Of a stretch of DNA of 64,000 nt, positions 1 through 8,033 are shown piece after piece; positions within the stretch are counted from its first letter, which is position 1; each line of letters starts with the position of its first letter. Both the position numbers and the translations under genes were made by a program. Below the pieces are notes generated by a model. It saw only the letters and a list, made by a program, of their open reading frames with translations, had not been told where the DNA came from and searched no databases. The stretch comes from Dolichospermum compactum NIES-806 (GTDB lineage: Bacteria > Cyanobacteriota > Cyanobacteriia > Cyanobacteriales > Nostocaceae): the NCBI RefSeq assembly GCF_002368115.1, contig NZ_AP018316.1, positions 2,015,694 through 2,079,693 of the forward strand, written 5' to 3'.

Positions 1-785
1 GTGAAAATACAAGCACCATCTGCGGGGATTTCTACTTTAAAAGCCACAGAATCCAGACTTTCTAAAAGCAGATTTTCCTGTAGTTGATAAGTTTGTTTAT
101 CTAATAAGCGATAAGGACGACGAGCGCGAATTTCAATTTGTCCAAAACCAGCATTAATAATTAAGTTAGTATATTCTGGATATGTAAGAGCGCCGGATAA
201 ACACAAAGCGCGTAAATGGTCATTTTTTTGTAAATGAGCAGGAATTGGACTTGTAGCAATTGGATCACTCATCTGTAAGCGTCCACCTGATTTTAATACT
301 CGATATGCTTCCTTTAAAGCGAGAGTTAAATCTGCTGGTTCAAAAATATTAAACAGGCAATTTTGCGCTACTACATCTACAGAAGCATCACCAACAGGTA
401 AATTAAAAGCATCTCCCGGACGAATTTCGACAAAGCTAGGATCAAACCAAGAATTTTCCTTTGCAGCAAGTTCTAAATTACGGGTTGCAGCTTCTCGCAT
501 AGCTTTCACAGGTTCGACAGCAATAATCGCACCGGGACGACGAGAAAAATAAGCAAATTGTAAAGCTTCTAAGCCACCACCGACACCAACATATAAAACG
601 GTGGGTTCATTATTAAGTTCATTGTGATGTACTGTAGTTCCACAACCATAGTTCATTTCCTGCATAGCTAGAGGAATTTTCAGTCCTGGTAGTTGTAAAG
701 GTGTACTTTGGACACAGCAAAGACCTATTTCTGGTGTTTGGGCAACTTGGCTGTAAAATTGGGCTGCGGTTTCTAAATAGGTCAT
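1..785 (-). CDS. arsM: ArsM-like SAM-dependent methyltransferase (partial, C-terminus outside window)
   Basis: Seen: an open frame runs from an ATG at 785 leftward past the window edge, giving about 261 residues. It has the class I methyltransferase glycine loop (VLYVGVGGGLEALQF, near residue 65) and a later PVGDASVDVVAQNCLFNIF segment. Cysteines at residues 23-24 (GLCCVQ), in MNYGCGTT and in AQNCLF fit the arsenic-binding cysteines of this group. Known: cyanobacterial ArsM methylates arsenite using S-adenosylmethionine, in the cytosol, for detoxification or arsenosugar synthesis. Inference: the N-terminal pattern (FYSQVAQTPEIGLCC) resembles the arsenosugar-type ArsM subgroup more than MerR-linked ArsM. 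The partner arsS, if present, would lie left of the window. It could be another small-molecule methyltransferase, but the cysteine pattern favours ArsM. Confidence 0.7.
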   Translation of the reverse strand, partial: MTYLETAAQFYSQVAQTPEIGLCCVQSTPLQLPGLKIPLAMQEMNYGCGTTVHHNELNNEPTVLYVGVGGGLEALQFAYFSRRPGAIIAVEPVKAMREAATRNLELAAKENSWFDPSFVEIRPGDAFNLPVGDASVDVVAQNCLFNIFEPADLTLALKEAYRVLKSGGRLQMSDPIATSPIPAHLQKNDHLRALCLSGALTYPEYTNLIINAGFGQIEIRARRPYRLLDKQTYQLQENLLLESLDSVAFKVEIPADGACIF

Positions 786-850
786 AATCTCAAATTAGGG
801 TTTATGGCTTGACTTTCATTCTCAAAAAGAGTATTATACATAAGTAATAG

Positions 851-1015
851 AAGGGGAGTAGCTGCTGACAGTAAATTAAAATTTCTGTTCAGTATATCTA
901 AGTCAACATACTGGTGATGAGCCTGGTTTAGATAGCGAATAAATAAAGTATTTGAAAGCGAGACCTTCACTGACTACACATTTAACTATGTGGAGTTCAG
1001 TGAGGTATGATTGCT
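851..1015 (+). promoter_or_regulatory. yybP-ykoY family Mn2+ riboswitch
   Basis: The leader of the downstream exporter gene carries the hallmarks of this RNA: GGGGAGTAGC at 853-862, GTCAACATACTGG at 902-914 and GCGAGACCTTCACTG from 958. A hairpin follows in which TCACTGA pairs with TCAGTGA. Known: this class binds Mn2+ and commonly controls TMEM165/GDT1 (UPF0016) genes in cyanobacteria and alx/mntP elsewhere. The downstream gene is exactly such a gene, which supports the call. A likely -10 (TATTAT or TATACA) lies at 832-842. Boundaries are approximate. Confidence 0.8.
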
Positions 1016-1063
1016 CTCATTGATACTCCACACAGGTAAAAAATCCTATAGGAGTTTGAGAGA

Positions 1064-1681
1064 GTGCTAACAGCTTTTACCGCAGGTTTATTACTAATTA
1101 CCATTTCCGAACTAGGTGATAAAACATTTTTTATTGCTGTGATTTTGTCCATGCACCACCCCCGGCGCTTGGTATTTGCTGGTGTGGTGGCTGCTTTAGC
1201 GGCAATGACTATCTTATCAGTTGCATTTGGACAGGTAGTATCTTTTTTACCAAAACAAATTATTCATTACGCCGAAATAGTTTTATTTATTGCCTTTGGT
1301 TTGAAGTTAATTTATGATGCCAATAAAATGGCTGCATCTGCTACCGAAGAAGTGGCAGAAGAGGCACAAGAGGCGGTAGAAAAAGCAGATTTAAATAACT
1401 CCCAGCAAAAAAGCGTTTGGTCAATTTTACTGGAATCTTTTATGTTAACATTTATAGCAGAATGGGGCGATCGCACACAAATAGCCACGATAGCCCTAGC
1501 TGCTGGGAATAACCCCATTGGTGTCACCGCTGGTGCAATATTAGGACACGTAATTTGTGCAGCGATCGCCGTTATCGGTGGTAAATTAATAGCAGGTAGG
1601 ATATCCGAAAGGCAAATTACCTTTTTGGGTGGCTTCCTCTTTATCATCTTCGGCATAGTCGCCGCCATAGAAGGAAAATAA
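1064..1681 (+). CDS. GDT1/TMEM165 (UPF0016) family Mn2+ exporter, Mnx-like
   Basis: A 205-residue, very hydrophobic protein with the two family signature motifs, ELGDKT (residues 16-21) and EWGDRT (133-138), one at the start of each repeated three-helix half. An acidic linker rich in Glu and Ala (about 93-110) joins the halves. Known: members move Mn2+ (also Ca2+) in exchange for protons; the Synechocystis homologue Mnx removes manganese from the cytosol. The start is a GTG preceded by GGAG at 1051-1054. Regulation by the Mn riboswitch just upstream fits the function. A hairpin with 15-bp arms (1710-1742) closes the unit. Cyanobacteria often have two adjacent paralogues; only a degenerate scrap of a second copy remains near 2571. 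Confidence 0.88.
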   Translation: MLTAFTAGLLLITISELGDKTFFIAVILSMHHPRRLVFAGVVAALAAMTILSVAFGQVVSFLPKQIIHYAEIVLFIAFGLKLIYDANKMAASATEEVAEEAQEAVEKADLNNSQQKSVWSILLESFMLTFIAEWGDRTQIATIALAAGNNPIGVTAGAILGHVICAAIAVIGGKLIAGRISERQITFLGGFLFIIFGIVAAIEGK

Positions 1682-1709
1682 TTAACATTGAAAACAGATG
1701 TTAGATATT

Positions 1710-1742
1710 AGATTCCCGACTTCTTAAAGAAGTCGGGAATCT
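1710..1742. terminator. Hairpin downstream of the Mn exporter, terminator-like
   Basis: AGATTCCCGACTTCTT pairs with its complement AAGAAGTCGGGAATCT around a minimal loop, followed by T/G-rich sequence. The same stem recurs at 2630-2662, and relatives occur near 32096 (CCCTACTTCT) and 45427 (CCCCGACTTCT). It is therefore a dispersed repeat that may also stop transcription. Confidence 0.5.
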
Positions 1743-2019
1743 GGGTTTTGTGGGTTTTGTGGTGTTTATCTTTCTATAATTATGGCTCTAGTAGTTCGTC
1801 AAATTTATTTTGACGGGTAATAATAGGAAAAACTTCTGTTTTCCCTCCCCTACTCCCCCTACCCCTCTTCTCCCCCTACTTGCCTTTACCCGTCATTTTT
1901 GGATTAACAGACTACTAGAGATGTGTGTGTTTTCTCGGTCGCTGAATGTTAAGTATATTACACCCCACTATTTATGTTCCTATAAAGTAGGAAAAATATA
2001 ATTACCTTTTGGTAATACT

Positions 2020-2244
2020 ATGCAAGCTGAAAAACTTTCCATTTCTTTACCATCTTCTTTGGTGCAGTTTATTGAAAATTATAAATTGACTAAAGGCTGT
2101 AAATCTCGTTCTCAAGTAATTGAGTTAGCGATAGAATTACTGCGTTATCAGGAGCTAGAGCAAGCTTATCGGGAAGCTGCGGCAGAATTTAACCCAGAAT
2201 GGGATTTAACTGTAGGAGATGGGCTAACAGATGAAACGTGGTGA
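2020..2244 (+). CDS. Ribbon-helix-helix antitoxin (MazE/ParD/CopG-like)
   Basis: A 74-residue protein that opens with a beta strand and two helices of the RHH fold (KLSISLPSSLVQFIENY, then GCKSRSQVIELAIELLR). An acidic, toxin-wrapping C-terminal tail (EFNPEWDLTVGDGL) follows. Known: such proteins bind DNA as dimers and neutralise a MazF/PemK or ParE toxin. The stop overlaps by 14 bases the start of a MazF-type frame, the usual arrangement of these operons. Here that toxin is internally deleted, so the antitoxin appears to be an orphan. It could still repress its own promoter or act on other MazF proteins. Confidence 0.8.
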   Translation: MQAEKLSISLPSSLVQFIENYKLTKGCKSRSQVIELAIELLRYQELEQAYREAAAEFNPEWDLTVGDGLTDETW

Positions 2245-2350
2245 AATATACCTTGCAAATCTCAGTCCCGGAGATGTGGTAGGGTGTTTAAGTCAAGAGT
2301 TGATAGATTTGGTCAATGATGCTATTAAGTTACATTTAGTTTTGGAGTAG
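2231..2350 (+). pseudogene. Internally deleted MazF/PemK toxin remnant
   Basis: A 39-codon frame starts at the ATG that overlaps the antitoxin stop. Residues 1-13 (MKRGEIYLANLSP) are a typical MazF N-terminus. The remainder (VVGCLSQELIDLVNDAIKL) matches the last helix of MazF. Full toxins are about 110 residues, so roughly 70 internal residues, including the RNA-binding and catalytic middle, are gone. The reading frame is kept across the junction. The product is almost certainly inactive as an endoribonuclease; whether it still binds antitoxin is open. Confidence 0.75.
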
Positions 2351-2413
2351 CAGATATTAAAACATATACACTTGACCTTAAACCTCATTCATAAATACAA
2401 ATTTGACAGACCA

Positions 2414-2524
2414 CTAGTACCGCAGGGCGGAAGTCAAAAGTCAAAAGTCAAAAGTCAAAACGAAGACAGTATAGGCTTTTTAACGATTTAGAATGGTTGG
2501 TTTATTTATGCAGTGTTGTACTAG
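2414..2524. repeat. CTAGTAC-bounded MITE-like repeat, copy 1
   Basis: The element begins CTAGTACCGCAGGGCGG and ends GTACTAG. The interior carries repeated TCAAAAG heptamers and then AACGATTTAGAATGGTTGG. Related copies lie near 13779, at 24313 and at 32151. CTAG may be the duplicated target, or part of short inverted ends. No coding capacity. Confidence 0.65.
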
Positions 2525-2570
2525 CAGTTTCAGCCAAAGTATGACTTCCTGTAATTTCCGCATCTACACG

Positions 2571-2700
2571 CAATTTGTGCAGCGATCGCCGTCATCGGTG
2601 GTAGATTAATAGCAGGTAAAATTGATATTAGATTCCCGACTTCTTAAAGAAGTCGGGAATCTGGGTTTTGTGGGTTTTGTGGTGTTTATCCTTCTATAAT
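2571..2700 (+). pseudogene. Degenerate duplicate of the 3' end of the Mn exporter gene plus its terminator
   Basis: 2572-2624 is nearly identical to coding bases 1552-1604 of the exporter (shared GCAGCGATCGCCGT...ATCGGTGGTA). 2625-2700 then matches the downstream hairpin and GT-rich stretch at 1704-1780, skipping about 100 bases that include the end of the gene. The right end runs into the stop codon of the following minus-strand gene. This is either a partial segmental duplication or the relic of a lost tandem paralogue. Confidence 0.7.
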
Positions 2701-5700
2701 TTTAATCTCTTCTGCTGTTAGTTCATAAAGTTGATAAACAAGTTGATCAATTTCTGTTTCTAATGCGGTTGTATCTGCATTTGGATCTGATTTTTTAGCG
2801 GTGAGGATTTTATCAACAATTGAAATTAACTCTTGCTGTTTTTTCATCGCAATTTTTTTAATTGGGAATTTTCTTAAGTCTTCTAATATTAGTTTTGGGA
2901 ACATTTTTCTTACAGATTTTGCTGTATTTTTTACGAAAAAGTACGACATTAATTTGCTGTTAATCACAGCTAAAATATATTTTAATGAAATATTCAGATT
3001 TTGTTTTTCAAGAATAGCAATATTGCTTCTATTAAAGAGATAAATATCTTCAGTGTAAGTTGCGATGATTGAATAAGGATGTTTACCAGTAATTTCACGA
3101 ATAATAATCTTTTTACCATTAAATAAATTAAAACTTCTTGGTGCAGCTAAATTTTCACCGTATTTCAAATATGTATCTGACCAATTAATTAAGTAACGAT
3201 TGACATCCTTTCCTTCAAGATATTTATGAGTATTACTATCAAACTCATAGTTGTAATCATAAATGCGGTTTTTTACATCTTCAGGACTTTGTTTAGGATT
3301 ACCTTTCCCTATTTCATAAGCCATTAAACCTGCTTTTATTAAAACCAATTCATCCAATATTTCAGAATTACAAATAAGTTTTTGGATTAAACTATCACTT
3401 TCTTCATTAGAAAACACATTCAATTCAAAACCTTTATTTTCCATGAAACTAAATTGCTTTTTACAGTGTATTAGCTTAAAATTATAATTGTTATTTAATA
3501 AAATCTTGATATCATTTATCTCATTTGCTTTTTCTTTTTTGCTTGAAATAATTATTGTTTCAACATTGACTCCTTCAAAGGAATAACCAATTAAATTAAT
3601 TATTTCATTTAATGATGTTTCACTTAGTAAATATTTTCTAAGACTTTTTGCTGAACTTACCATTAACATTGAATTAGGAATAATAAGAGTAAATTCTGCT
3701 TTATTTTTCAAAATAGATATTGTTTTTTCTATAAACAAAATGAATAAATTAACTTGATATTGAGATGTTTTGTAATTATCTGTAAAATATTTCTTAAGAT
3801 AGTCGTTAAAATTTTCTCTTGCGAAAACATAAGGAGGATTACCAATAACCACATCAAAACCAACAAAAACACCATCATTATTCAACACTTCAGGAAACTC
3901 AAACCTCCACTCAAAAGCATTTTCATAAATCTTACCACTTATTATATCTTCAATCTCAACCCGTAACTTATCAATCTCATTGTTTAACTTAGCAATCTTT
4001 TTCTCCCGCGCTTTCTTCTCAGCTTTAGTTTCCTCAAACAAAGAAGTTTGAGTTTCCAAATTCTCAACCTCACCCTCTAACTGTCTTAACTTAGTTTTAT
4101 TGGGGTCACTTAATCCTAAAGTTGTTTTAAAATTCCCTTTAATATCATTAATGAATCTTTCCATTTCCCGCTTTTGCTCCTTATTTTCAGCATTGCGGTA
4201 AGTTTGTACAGCATTTCTATAACTTTCTATAGTGCATTTACTTCTATTTAAAGCAACTCGCAAATCAGTATCTAACGAAAAACGACTAATTAAAGAATTA
4301 CCACATTTAATATTAATATCAATATTAGGTAAAGTCTCCAATTCTCCTACATTCCCCTCTCCTCCCAGGAGAGGGGTTAGGGGTGAGGTTTTATAATAAG
4401 CATTTTTTAAAAGTTCAATCCATAAACGCAACCGACATATTTTGACAGAATTGGGGTTAATATCCACACCAAATAAACAACCTTCAATAATCGTTTGTTT
4501 TTCATGAAAGAGAGTTTCTTGTACTCGTTGACTTTCCTTACTTTTGGGATTATATTCAAACAATAAACCATCTTCATCAAGAATAATTAACTCATCATTG
4601 ACAACTTCAATATCATATTCTTTTAATCTTTTACCTTCCCTATCAAGTAAAATCTTTAATTCGCTTTTTATCGTAATAATTTCATTCAAGGCCGAAACTA
4701 AAAAATGTCCTGAACCCACAGCAGGATCACATATTTTTAAACTATTGATAATAGTATTAGCTTCTTTTCTATCTTCTATTTGATCATATAAATTATTAAT
4801 ACTTTCACAATTCCAACCTTTAACTTCATTAAATTTCTGTACAACCGCTCTTCTAATGGTTTCCCGACACATATACATAGTAATGAAACCAGGAGTAAAG
4901 AAAGAACCATCTTTATAACCATTGATTTTCTCAAAGATTAAACCCAGTACAGCAGCATTAATTAATCTTTTATTCTCTTCCTGAATTTCTTCCCCAGTTT
5001 CACTACTAAAATCATAAGCATTGAGAAATTCAAACAGATATTCTAAAGCATTAATTTGACCAATACGTTTTTTTCCGTTGCTATCTTTTAAGATAGTAGC
5101 AGAGAAAATTTGCAGATTCTCATTTCTAAGATTATTAATACAAATAGTTACTTGTTCATTATCCGTCGGTTCAAATAAAGAACTATTCAAATAAGGAACA
5201 TGAGTAAATATCTTTTGTACAGTTTGATTTCTTTCGGTTTGTTTGCGAGCTAATACGCTGAAGAAAAGACTATTCAAATCATCATAATTTTGGACTTGCT
5301 GTAAATTCAAAAATCCTTGAGTTAGATCATTTTTGTGATATTTAATTAATTGCGCTTCTAATAATTTCAGAAACAGGATTCTATTTACCCAAGTAATTGC
5401 TAATTCTAAACCCAGGTTAAAAAGTTGTTCTTGATAAGTTTCTCCAAATTGTTCAGGTTTTTGTAAACGAGAAACTTTATCTAAACTATCAAGTTGATTA
5501 ATCGCATTTTCTATCAATGAACCGATATTTCTCTCATTTTCTTTTTTCCGTTGAATCAGTTTTTTACCACCTTCCTTAGTTTCCGTTAAACCGATAATAT
5601 GTAATAACTCGCTATAAAATCCTTTATCGAGAGTATTACTATCATTTGCAAAAGGTAACTTTAATAAATGTTCAGGTGAAAATAACTTAAACAGAGGAAT

Positions 5701-6369
5701 TAGTTGATGATCATTAAGATTTTCCCCAGGTTGTAAATATTGTTGATATTCTCGAATATCAAAATGTGTAAAAGTGATTTTATCAGCAATTCCATCAATA
5801 GCAGGTTTAGCAATTTCCTTATAAAAGAAATCAGTTTTTTTATTGCTTAATCTTCCAGCTTCAAAATCAGTGAATTGCTGAACTAGGGTTTTATTTTCTA
5901 CAAATGCTTTCTCAAAACTATTAGCGTCAAAAATAAACCATTCATAAATATTAGTAGCTATTAAATATTTAATTTCTAAATTTTTCTCTGTTAGACGTTC
6001 TCGCAGAAAATATAAAACTAATTCTTGCAAAGCTTTGGTATTCAAATTATCAGCTTTAAGCATTTCGCTTTTATTGGTGGGCTTTTTAGCTTCTAAAATC
6101 ACACCAACTTTACTTTTAGCATCTTTACCATTATGAATAACAAAATCATTTCTACCCTTAGTATTAATAAAATGATTTGCACCATAATATGTATTCTTTA
6201 AAAAATCCCCAATCAGATTTTTATGAAATTCTTCTGATTCCGATTCATTAATTTTTTCAATTAAACTATGCAGATTCTTTTTGAAATTCTCAATATCATT
6301 TCTATTAGCTTTAACTTTGAGAAAAGCCTTATTTAATGATTCTCTAGGTTGCATTTTATGAAAATTCAT
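2686..6369 (-). CDS. Single-chain type IIG/IIL-like restriction-modification enzyme (Eco57I-type methylase)
   Basis: About 1227 residues from the chosen ATG. The N-terminal region has a PD-(D/E)xK-like nuclease signature (NDFVI ... ILEAKKP). A gamma-type adenine methyltransferase core follows, with motif I DPAVGSGHF (nt about 4708-4732) and motif IV GNPPYVF (nt about 3827-3850). The C-terminal half resembles a TaqI-type target-recognition domain. Known: such proteins cut and methylate DNA with one polypeptide and one specificity domain. The frame can be extended to 6486, but residues 1-39 of that longer frame look non-coding and cross an 11-bp inverted repeat. The ATG at 6369, with a GAG five bases upstream, is preferred; an ATG at 6354 is also possible. 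An in-frame insertion of dispersed-repeat sequence (nt 4341-4395) encodes TSPLTPLLGGEG. The gene is AT-rich compared with its neighbours, suggesting acquisition. Specificity cannot be read from sequence. Confidence 0.85.
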   Translation of the reverse strand: MNFHKMQPRESLNKAFLKVKANRNDIENFKKNLHSLIEKINESESEEFHKNLIGDFLKNTYYGANHFINTKGRNDFVIHNGKDAKSKVGVILEAKKPTNKSEMLKADNLNTKALQELVLYFLRERLTEKNLEIKYLIATNIYEWFIFDANSFEKAFVENKTLVQQFTDFEAGRLSNKKTDFFYKEIAKPAIDGIADKITFTHFDIREYQQYLQPGENLNDHQLIPLFKLFSPEHLLKLPFANDSNTLDKGFYSELLHIIGLTETKEGGKKLIQRKKENERNIGSLIENAINQLDSLDKVSRLQKPEQFGETYQEQLFNLGLELAITWVNRILFLKLLEAQLIKYHKNDLTQGFLNLQQVQNYDDLNSLFFSVLARKQTERNQTVQKIFTHVPYLNSSLFEPTDNEQVTICINNLRNENLQIFSATILKDSNGKKRIGQINALEYLFEFLNAYDFSSETGEEIQEENKRLINAAVLGLIFEKINGYKDGSFFTPGFITMYMCRETIRRAVVQKFNEVKGWNCESINNLYDQIEDRKEANTIINSLKICDPAVGSGHFLVSALNEIITIKSELKILLDREGKRLKEYDIEVVNDELIILDEDGLLFEYNPKSKESQRVQETLFHEKQTIIEGCLFGVDINPNSVKICRLRLWIELLKNAYYKTSPLTPLLGGEGNVGELETLPNIDINIKCGNSLISRFSLDTDLRVALNRSKCTIESYRNAVQTYRNAENKEQKREMERFINDIKGNFKTTLGLSDPNKTKLRQLEGEVENLETQTSLFEETKAEKKAREKKIAKLNNEIDKLRVEIEDIISGKIYENAFEWRFEFPEVLNNDGVFVGFDVVIGNPPYVFARENFNDYLKKYFTDNYKTSQYQVNLFILFIEKTISILKNKAEFTLIIPNSMLMVSSAKSLRKYLLSETSLNEIINLIGYSFEGVNVETIIISSKKEKANEINDIKILLNNNYNFKLIHCKKQFSFMENKGFELNVFSNEESDSLIQKLICNSEILDELVLIKAGLMAYEIGKGNPKQSPEDVKNRIYDYNYEFDSNTHKYLEGKDVNRYLINWSDTYLKYGENLAAPRSFNLFNGKKIIIREITGKHPYSIIATYTEDIYLFNRSNIAILEKQNLNISLKYILAVINSKLMSYFFVKNTAKSVRKMFPKLILEDLRKFPIKKIAMKKQQELISIVDKILTAKKSDPNADTTALETEIDQLVYQLYELTAEEIKIIEG

Positions 6370-6385
6370 TATTCTCAACTCAAAC

Positions 6386-6431
6386 GTGATAAAGTGTAGG
6401 TAACAACTGATAATTACTTGCACTTTATCAC
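6386..6431. promoter_or_regulatory. Perfect 11-bp inverted repeat upstream of the restriction-modification gene
   Basis: GTGATAAAGTG at 6386-6396 and CACTTTATCAC at 6421-6431 are exact reverse complements separated by 24 bases. They lie 17-62 bases upstream of the preferred start at 6369. This could be an operator that limits expression of the nuclease, or a 5'-UTR hairpin. No controller (C) protein gene is seen nearby. Confidence 0.5.
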
Positions 6432-6472
6432 AAATTATTCCGTAATGTACAGGTAAAATTAAAAAGGTCTTA

Positions 6473-6646
6473 GAGGATGTTTTCAAAGTTTCCGGCGATT
6501 ATAAATCGCTACTACACAAACAAAGTCCACCTGCGTGGACTAATACAAAATCAAGGGTTTTTAACCTGCGAAGGCAGGTTTTGTTTGTCTAGCCGCGACT
6601 TCTAGTCGCCAGGGCTAGTAATAAATTAGACTTTTCAAACAACCTC
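6473..6646. mobile_element. MITE family A, copy 1, with TTA target duplication
   Basis: Terminal inverted repeats are GAGGATGTTTTCAAAGT on the left and ACTTTTCAAACAACCTC on the right. TTA is present on both sides (6470-6472 and 6647-6649). The right TTA is, on the minus strand, the TAA stop codon of the TPR gene. The interior is not the usual family core but a four-hairpin element (6495-6609). Other family copies are at 30505, 49794, 52859 and 59548. A 3-bp TNA duplication is typical of one group of IS5-family transposases, so a related IS elsewhere could mobilise it. Confidence 0.75.
6495..6609. repeat. Four-hairpin element, copy 1
   Basis: Four successive palindromes: GCGATT-ATA-AATCGC (6495-6509), AGTCCACCTGCGTGGACT (6524-6541), AACCTGCGAAGGCAGGTT (6563-6580) and GCGACT-TCT-AGTCGC (6595-6609). 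The two inner hairpins are each 18 nt long. The same layout with different stem sequences occurs at 35813-35951 and 49884-50023. Confidence 0.65.
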
Positions 6647-7540
6647 TTACGGAGTAGGTGAAGGTGTAGATGATGGCGTAGGAGAAGATGTAGGAGTTGC
6701 TGTAGGGGCTGCTGCGGCTTTATTAATTTCGTCCTTATACTGAGCCGGTGCTAAAGCTGTGGCACTATCAAACAAAGGTTTTGCTTCATCAAGCTTACCT
6801 TGTTCTTTAAACAGCATAGCCTTTGCTAAAACAGGACGAAAATCTTGAGCATCCTTCTTAATCGCTTGATCATAAGCAGCAATAGCTAAAGTGTCATTTT
6901 TCTGAAAAGCGTATACACTACCCAAAAGCACTTGCACGGCAACCACATCTACACTTCCTGGTTTAACAGTATTAGCCTGGGTAGCAGCAGCCAAACTTTC
7001 TTGTAATAAGCCAATAGCTGCTTCTGGACGCTTTTCACTTAATTGTAAATTTACCATCCCCTGCAAAGCCTTCAAATCTCCCGGTTTTGTAGTTAAAATA
7101 GTCCGATAAGTTTGAGCAGCCCCCTCTTTATCGCCAATTTGTTGTTTAGCTTGTGCCAATAAAACCCCATACTCAGACTGTTGGGGATTGAGTTTAGCGA
7201 GTTTTTCCAAAGGTTCAATCACAGCTTGAATATCCGCTGGTTTAACTTCCCCTTGCCCTTTTTGACTCAATAACTCTAGACGTGCTTGCAAAAGTCCCTT
7301 GAGTGCAGTTTGATTTTCTGTATCTTTTTGTAAAACTAATTCATAACCCCGGACTTGATCTTCCAGTTTTGACTTTTGCTCCGATGAAGATATTTTAGAG
7401 TCAGCAGTGGGCTGATTCTGTGGTGATGATTCAGGTTTATTAATCGCTGTGATTATAGGTATAATAGAGACCCCTATAAAAGCAACAACAGCGAAAGCTA
7501 ACACTACTCGGACTATCCAGCGATTAGGCGATTCAGACAC
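6647..7540 (-). CDS. Membrane-anchored tetratricopeptide repeat protein
   Basis: About 297 residues from the preferred GTG start at 7540, which has GAGGAG upstream; the frame can be extended to 7618 with a less convincing N-terminus. A single transmembrane helix (VVLAFAVVAFIGVSIIPII) lies near the N-terminus. A linker and several TPR units follow, rich in Ala, Leu and Gln (for example AIAAYDQAIKKDAQDF). The C-terminus is a low-complexity tail of Pro, Ser and Thr (TPTSSPTPSSTPSPTP). Known: TPR arrays are protein-binding scaffolds, and similar one-helix TPR proteins are common in cyanobacteria. No specific role can be assigned. The stop codon coincides with the target-site duplication of a MITE. 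Confidence 0.8.
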   Translation of the reverse strand: MSESPNRWIVRVVLAFAVVAFIGVSIIPIITAINKPESSPQNQPTADSKISSSEQKSKLEDQVRGYELVLQKDTENQTALKGLLQARLELLSQKGQGEVKPADIQAVIEPLEKLAKLNPQQSEYGVLLAQAKQQIGDKEGAAQTYRTILTTKPGDLKALQGMVNLQLSEKRPEAAIGLLQESLAAATQANTVKPGSVDVVAVQVLLGSVYAFQKNDTLAIAAYDQAIKKDAQDFRPVLAKAMLFKEQGKLDEAKPLFDSATALAPAQYKDEINKAAAAPTATPTSSPTPSSTPSPTP

Positions 7541-8033
7541 AATATTATTCTGCTCCTCAATGGTAATGAAATTAATGGCAAAGTTAAAAATTTCCAAAAC
7601 TTTGCGGAATACGGTCATTTGTCTGTGAATTTTATAACAAATAAATATCTATCCTGCTAAAGTAAGTGATGACTTTAGGAAGACCCGTCAGAATTATCGC
7701 TATGCTATGCTTCCGATAGCGTAGCTTGGCGTAATTAAAAGAGCCGTCAGCAGGTTGTTGAAAAGGGAATTTAAACCCAGGATTAGCTTACTAGCTGTTG
7801 GCGTAGCCTGCCTTTAGGCATATTTTGAATGCTCAATGCTGATAGCTTGTTAAAGACGCTAAATTGCACATTTAGTGTATAGATGTGGGATTTTGCGTCT
7901 TGATTTTCCTACAGAGCATTAAGCGAGTAGCCAGATTAAAAAGAAATATACTTTAATCAGCTACACATTGGCTCTTTTCAATCGCTTTATTAAATCCCAC
8001 AATGGGGTATGTCTTGTGCCGCAAGGAGTTTTT
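7541..8033. other. Divergent intergenic region
   Basis: This holds the promoters of two divergently read genes but no clear consensus boxes. It also contains scraps of dispersed repeats: GATAGCGTAGCTTGGCGTA near 7715-7733, ACCCGTCAG at 7684 (the end motif of the four-hairpin element, inverted), and a GCCTGCCTTTAGGC palindrome near 7807. I see no gene. The upstream TTG-started extension of the next gene (7968-8033) looks non-coding. Confidence 0.4.

Noticed and set aside
1810..2001. Short plus-strand frame rich in Pro and Leu
   Set aside because: Composed of CCCTCCCC-type intergenic repeat sequence, with no ribosome site or family likeness.
6370..6486. N-terminal extension of the restriction-modification enzyme
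   Set aside because: It crosses a perfect inverted repeat and MITE sequence, and its residues look untranslated.
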